A DNA stretch of 44,888 nucleotides from Nocardioidaceae bacterium (GTDB taxonomy: Bacteria > Actinomycetota > Actinomycetes > Propionibacteriales > Nocardioidaceae). The position numbers and the translations under genes are program-made. Where the stretch lies: contig JACCVZ010000067.1 in assembly GCA_013697905.1 (NCBI GenBank), positions 1-44,888 on the forward strand, written 5' to 3'. Under the pieces are notes generated by a model. The model saw nothing but the letters and a program-made list of their open reading frames with translations. It was not told where the DNA came from and searched no databases. Below, piece by piece: positions 41,252 through 44,888 of this stretch (within the stretch, counting starts at the first letter, position 1; every line of letters begins with the position of its first letter).

Positions 41252-42961
41252 ATGCGTCAGCTGCCCCTCCCCGACCCGGGGACACCCGACGCCCGCTCCC
41301 CCGGCCGCTACCTGTGGTGGGTGGCTTGCGGGCAGCTTCCGACGATGGTCGCAGGGATCACCTTCGGCATCGTGTGGATGGTGGCGCAGGCGGTGATGCC
41401 GGCGATCATCGGCCGAGCCATCGACGAGGGCGTGCGTGCCGACGACATGGGGCGGCTGGCCTACTGGGCGGCGGCGCTACTCGGCATCGGCGTCCTCCAG
41501 GCTGTCGCCGGGGTCGCGCGCCACCGCTTCGCCGTGCAGAACTGGCTGATTGCGGCGTACCGGACAGTGCAGGTGGTCGCGCGGCACAGTGTCCGGCTCG
41601 GCGCCACTCTGCCGCGGAGGATCTCCACCGGCGAGGTGGTTTCGATCGGCGCGTCCGACCTCGCCCATGTCGGCAACTCGATCGAGGTGATGGGCCGGGC
41701 GTTCGGCGCCGTCGCGGCCTTCTTCGTGGTCGCAGCGATCTTGCTCAACGCGTCGATGACACTGGGCCTGCTCGTCCTCATCGGTGTCCCGGCCCTACTG
41801 CTGTTGCTGGGCCCACTGCTGAAACCGCTGCAGAGACGAAACCTGGCTCAGCGCGAGATGATGGGCGAGCTCAACACGCTCGCCTCCGACATCGTCGGTG
41901 GGCTCCGGGTGCTGCGAGGCGTCGGCGGCGAAGAGGTCTTCCACCACCGGTACTCCGAGGAGTCCCAGAAGGTTCGCCAGGCCGGTGTCCAGGTGGCTCG
42001 GCTTCAGTCCATGCTCGACGCTCTGCAAATCTTCCTGCCAGGAGTGTTCGTTGTGCTCGTGGTGTGGCTCGGCGCACGCTTCGCGGTCGAGGGCAAGATC
42101 GAGCCGGGCGAGCTGGTGGCGTTCTACGGCTATGCGGCGTTCCTCATGATCCCCCTCCGGACAGGAACGGAGGTCGCCAACAAGCTCATCCGAGGGCTCG
42201 TCGCGGGCCGTCGTATCTGCCGGGTGTTGTCGGTGGAGCCCGAGGCGCAAGACATCGAGCAGCCGCGGGTCGCGTCGACCGCGAGCGACCTGGTCGACGT
42301 CCGCACCGGTCTCCGTGTCCGGCCAGGACACCTGACGGCGATCGTGTCCGAGCTGCCACACGAGTCGGCAGCCATCGCCGACCGGCTCGGCCGGTTCGCC
42401 GACGGCCCGGCAACGCTTGACGGCGTGTCGCTGTCCGACCTCGAGCGGGCCTTTGTTCGCCGAGCGATCGTCGTCAGCGACGCCAACGCCACGCTCTTCA
42501 GCGGACGGCTTCGCGACGAGCTCGACGTCCATGGCACGGCGGGCGACGACGACCTGATGTCGGCGATCTTGACGGCATCCGCTGAAGACGTGATGGACAC
42601 GCTCTCCGACGGCCTCGACACCGATGTCGAGGAGAGAGGTCGTTCGTTGTCGGGTGGGCAACGGCAGCGCCTGGTGCTCGCCCGTGCCCTCGTCGGCGAC
42701 CCAGACATCTTGGTGCTGGTCGATCCCACGTCCGCCGTGGACGCGCACACCGAGGCCCGGATCGCCACCCGGCTGCGCGAGCATCGCGCCGGGAAGACGA
42801 CGGTCGTCATCACCGCAAGTCCGTTGATGCTCGACCAGGCCGACGAGGTGGTGCTGGTGCAGGCCGGCAGAGCGGTCGCCGTCGGGACGCACCGTGACCT
42901 GCTCGACGAGCCTCGGTACCGACGCGTAGTGGCACGCGGTGAGGATGAGGTGTCGGCATGA
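41252..42961 (+). CDS. ABC exporter half-transporter (TMD-NBD) with degenerate Walker A and B
   Basis: TMD followed by LSGGQRQRLVLARALVGDPDILVLVDPTSAVD; no GxxGxGKS/T in the Walker A region (HLTAIVSELPHESAAIADRLG). Confidence 0.88.
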   Translation: MRQLPLPDPGTPDARSPGRYLWWVACGQLPTMVAGITFGIVWMVAQAVMPAIIGRAIDEGVRADDMGRLAYWAAALLGIGVLQAVAGVARHRFAVQNWLIAAYRTVQVVARHSVRLGATLPRRISTGEVVSIGASDLAHVGNSIEVMGRAFGAVAAFFVVAAILLNASMTLGLLVLIGVPALLLLLGPLLKPLQRRNLAQREMMGELNTLASDIVGGLRVLRGVGGEEVFHHRYSEESQKVRQAGVQVARLQSMLDALQIFLPGVFVVLVVWLGARFAVEGKIEPGELVAFYGYAAFLMIPLRTGTEVANKLIRGLVAGRRICRVLSVEPEAQDIEQPRVASTASDLVDVRTGLRVRPGHLTAIVSELPHESAAIADRLGRFADGPATLDGVSLSDLERAFVRRAIVVSDANATLFSGRLRDELDVHGTAGDDDLMSAILTASAEDVMDTLSDGLDTDVEERGRSLSGGQRQRLVLARALVGDPDILVLVDPTSAVDAHTEARIATRLREHRAGKTTVVITASPLMLDQADEVVLVQAGRAVAVGTHRDLLDEPRYRRVVARGEDEVSA

Positions 42962-44718
42962 GAGAGCTCCTGCCCGTGGCCGACGCACGCGAGGTCCGTC
43001 GCTATGCGCGCCAGATGGCGCGGCAACATCCACGTCAGCTCACGACAGCAATCTGCTTGCACGTGCTCGCCGCCATTGCTGGCCTGGCGGCACCGCGGCT
43101 GATCGGCAACCTCGTCCAGGACGTGTCCGAAGGCACCACGGTCTCGACAGTGGACAAGACGATCATCGCCATCGCGGTCTTCTTGCTGGTGCAGACCGTG
43201 CTCACCCGCTATGCGCGGTACGCGTCCTTGGTGTTGGGCGAGAAGGTGCTCGCTGAGCTGCGCGAGAACTTTGTGAAGCAGTCGCTGGCATTGCCGGTTA
43301 GCACCGTGGAGCGGGCCGGCACCGGCGACCTGCTGACGCGCACCTCGCGCGACGTCGAAGCGCTCGGCTGGTCGGTCAGGTTCGCGCTGCCCGAGACCAT
43401 CATCGCGTTCGTCACGACGGTCTTCTCGATCGGTGCCTGCATCTTGGTGGGGGTCTGGGTGCTGGTGCCCCTCATGCTCGGCGTACCGCTGCTGTTCGTG
43501 GCGACGCGCTGGTACCTGCGGCGTGCCCGCGACGGCTATCTGCGCGAGTCGGCGTCGTACGCCGCCATCAACGCGAGCCTCGCCGAGACGGCCGAAGGTG
43601 CCCGCACCGTCGAGGCGCTCGGGCTCGAGAAGCGGCGGCTGGACCGGATCGACGCCGACATCGCCGAGTCGTTCGCGGCGGAGCGCTACACGCTGATGTT
43701 GCGGACCGTGTGGTTCCCGTCGGCGGAGATCGGTTACCTCATCCCCACGGTCGCCACACTGCTGTTCGGCGGCTGGTTGCACAGCCGCGGCCAGGTGGAG
43801 CTTGGTGACGTCATCGCTGCAACGCTGTATGTCCAAGCGCTGATCGACCCCGTCGACCGGTTGTTGTCGTGGCTGGACGAGCTCCAGATCGGTGCGACGT
43901 CGCTGGCCCGGCTGCTCGGCGTCGGCAGCGTCCCCGACGATCGGGCGGTGTCGGGCCGAGAGCCGGCGCACGAGCGCATCGACGCAGACGACGTGCACTT
44001 CGCCTATGTCGAGGGCCGCGACGTCCTGCACGGGATCGACCTGCACGTCGACCGAGGTGAGCGCATTGCCATGGTAGGTCCCTCCGGCGCCGGCAAGTCG
44101 ACGATGGGCCGGCTGCTGGCTGGGATCCATCCTCCCGGCGCCGGTACGGTGACGATCGGTGGCGTCGGGATGACTGAGCTGCCCCTTGATGACCTCCGCA
44201 GACATGTCGCGCTGGTTACCCAGGAGCACCACGTCTTCGTCGGCACGTTGCGTGAGAACCTCGCGCTTTCCCTCAGTGACCGGGACTCCGACGAGACGAT
44301 GCGGGCGGCGCTGCGGGCCGTCGACGCCGAGGCGTGGGCGCTGGCACTGCCGGACGGCCTCGACACCCGGGTGGGCTCCGGCGGCCTGTCGCTGGCGCCT
44401 GCCCAGGCGCAGCAGCTGGCGCTGGCCCGGCTGGTCCTCGCCGACCCGCACACCTTGGTGCTCGACGAGGCGACGTCGCTGATCGACCCTCGGGCCGCCC
44501 GACATCTCGAGCGTTCGCTTGCAGGCGTCCTCGCTGGACGAACGGTGATCGCCATCGCGCACCGGCTCTTCACCGCGCACGACGCCGACAGAGTCGCCGT
44601 CGTCGAGGACGGTCGGATCACGGAGATAGGCTCCCACGACGAGCTGATCGCCGCCGATGGTTCCTACGCCGCGCTGTGGCGGTCCTGGCACGGCGAGACC
44701 GAAGGAGTCTCGGCATGA
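42958..44718 (+). CDS. ABC exporter half-transporter (TMD-NBD) with canonical Walker A/B but degenerate signature
   Basis: IAMVGPSGAGKSTMGRLLAGI, TLVLDEATSLID, but LSLAPAQAQQLALARL in place of LSGGQ; ATGA overlap with partner. Confidence 0.92.
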   Translation: MRELLPVADAREVRRYARQMARQHPRQLTTAICLHVLAAIAGLAAPRLIGNLVQDVSEGTTVSTVDKTIIAIAVFLLVQTVLTRYARYASLVLGEKVLAELRENFVKQSLALPVSTVERAGTGDLLTRTSRDVEALGWSVRFALPETIIAFVTTVFSIGACILVGVWVLVPLMLGVPLLFVATRWYLRRARDGYLRESASYAAINASLAETAEGARTVEALGLEKRRLDRIDADIAESFAAERYTLMLRTVWFPSAEIGYLIPTVATLLFGGWLHSRGQVELGDVIAATLYVQALIDPVDRLLSWLDELQIGATSLARLLGVGSVPDDRAVSGREPAHERIDADDVHFAYVEGRDVLHGIDLHVDRGERIAMVGPSGAGKSTMGRLLAGIHPPGAGTVTIGGVGMTELPLDDLRRHVALVTQEHHVFVGTLRENLALSLSDRDSDETMRAALRAVDAEAWALALPDGLDTRVGSGGLSLAPAQAQQLALARLVLADPHTLVLDEATSLIDPRAARHLERSLAGVLAGRTVIAIAHRLFTAHDADRVAVVEDGRITEIGSHDELIAADGSYAALWRSWHGETEGVSA

Positions 44719-44888
44719 CCCCCACTCCGCCCGACCGCGTACGCCCGGACTGGTCCGGTGGCGAGCGCTCCCAGCTGGCACAGGTGCTCGACTACAACCG
44801 GGCCAGCGTGCGGCTCAAGGCCGCAGGGCTCACCGACGAGCAGGCCCGCCAGCGGCTCACACCGTCGCCGTTGACCTCGATCGCCGGC
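44715..44888 (+). CDS. DinB/DUF664 family protein, N-terminal fragment (truncated by window end)
   Basis: MTPTPPDRVRPDWSGGERSQLAQVLDYNRASVRLKAAGLTDEQARQRLTPSPLTSIAG; ATGA overlap with ABC gene. Confidence 0.65.
   Translation, partial: MTPTPPDRVRPDWSGGERSQLAQVLDYNRASVRLKAAGLTDEQARQRLTPSPLTSIAG

Overview
High-GC actinobacterial (Nocardioides-like) window with no rRNA, tRNA or CRISPR recognised. The left half (~0.27-22.6 kb) looks like an inserted C1/methylated-amine catabolic locus. It carries a DMG/sarcosine-dehydrogenase-like DAO-GcvT fusion with EtfBA; a ProU/Opu-type betaine importer (SBP, tandem-fused permease, ATPase); choline dehydrogenase; betaine aldehyde dehydrogenase; two IclR regulators; PurU; a non-pyrrolysine MttB-family methyltransferase; a corrinoid protein; a methyl-THF:corrinoid methyltransferase-like protein; a RACo-like corrinoid activator; a DUF1638 protein; and a short MetF. 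This gene set suggests a hybrid choline/glycine betaine pathway in which the first demethylation is corrinoid-dependent (MttB/MtgB-like) and the next is flavin/ETF-dependent. No Rieske betaine monooxygenase is visible. The locus lies between the 3' end of a malate dehydrogenase and the DUF3017-folD-purH-purN housekeeping block. The right half is mostly core genome: purN, DUF6350, a sigma-like/TM fusion, sucCD, a stand-alone B12 domain, an M23 peptidase, a PcrA-like helicase, a PspC two-component module and a strongly asymmetric heterodimeric ABC exporter. Other signals: a shared 17-bp operator-like palindrome (GTTGCG-N5-YGCAAC) upstream of the two oxidative modules, an IclR-type palindrome in the mttB/iclR divergent promoter, and a ~1.2 kb AbiEi/DUF559-like single-gene islet bracketed by inverted arrays of ~22-bp repeats.
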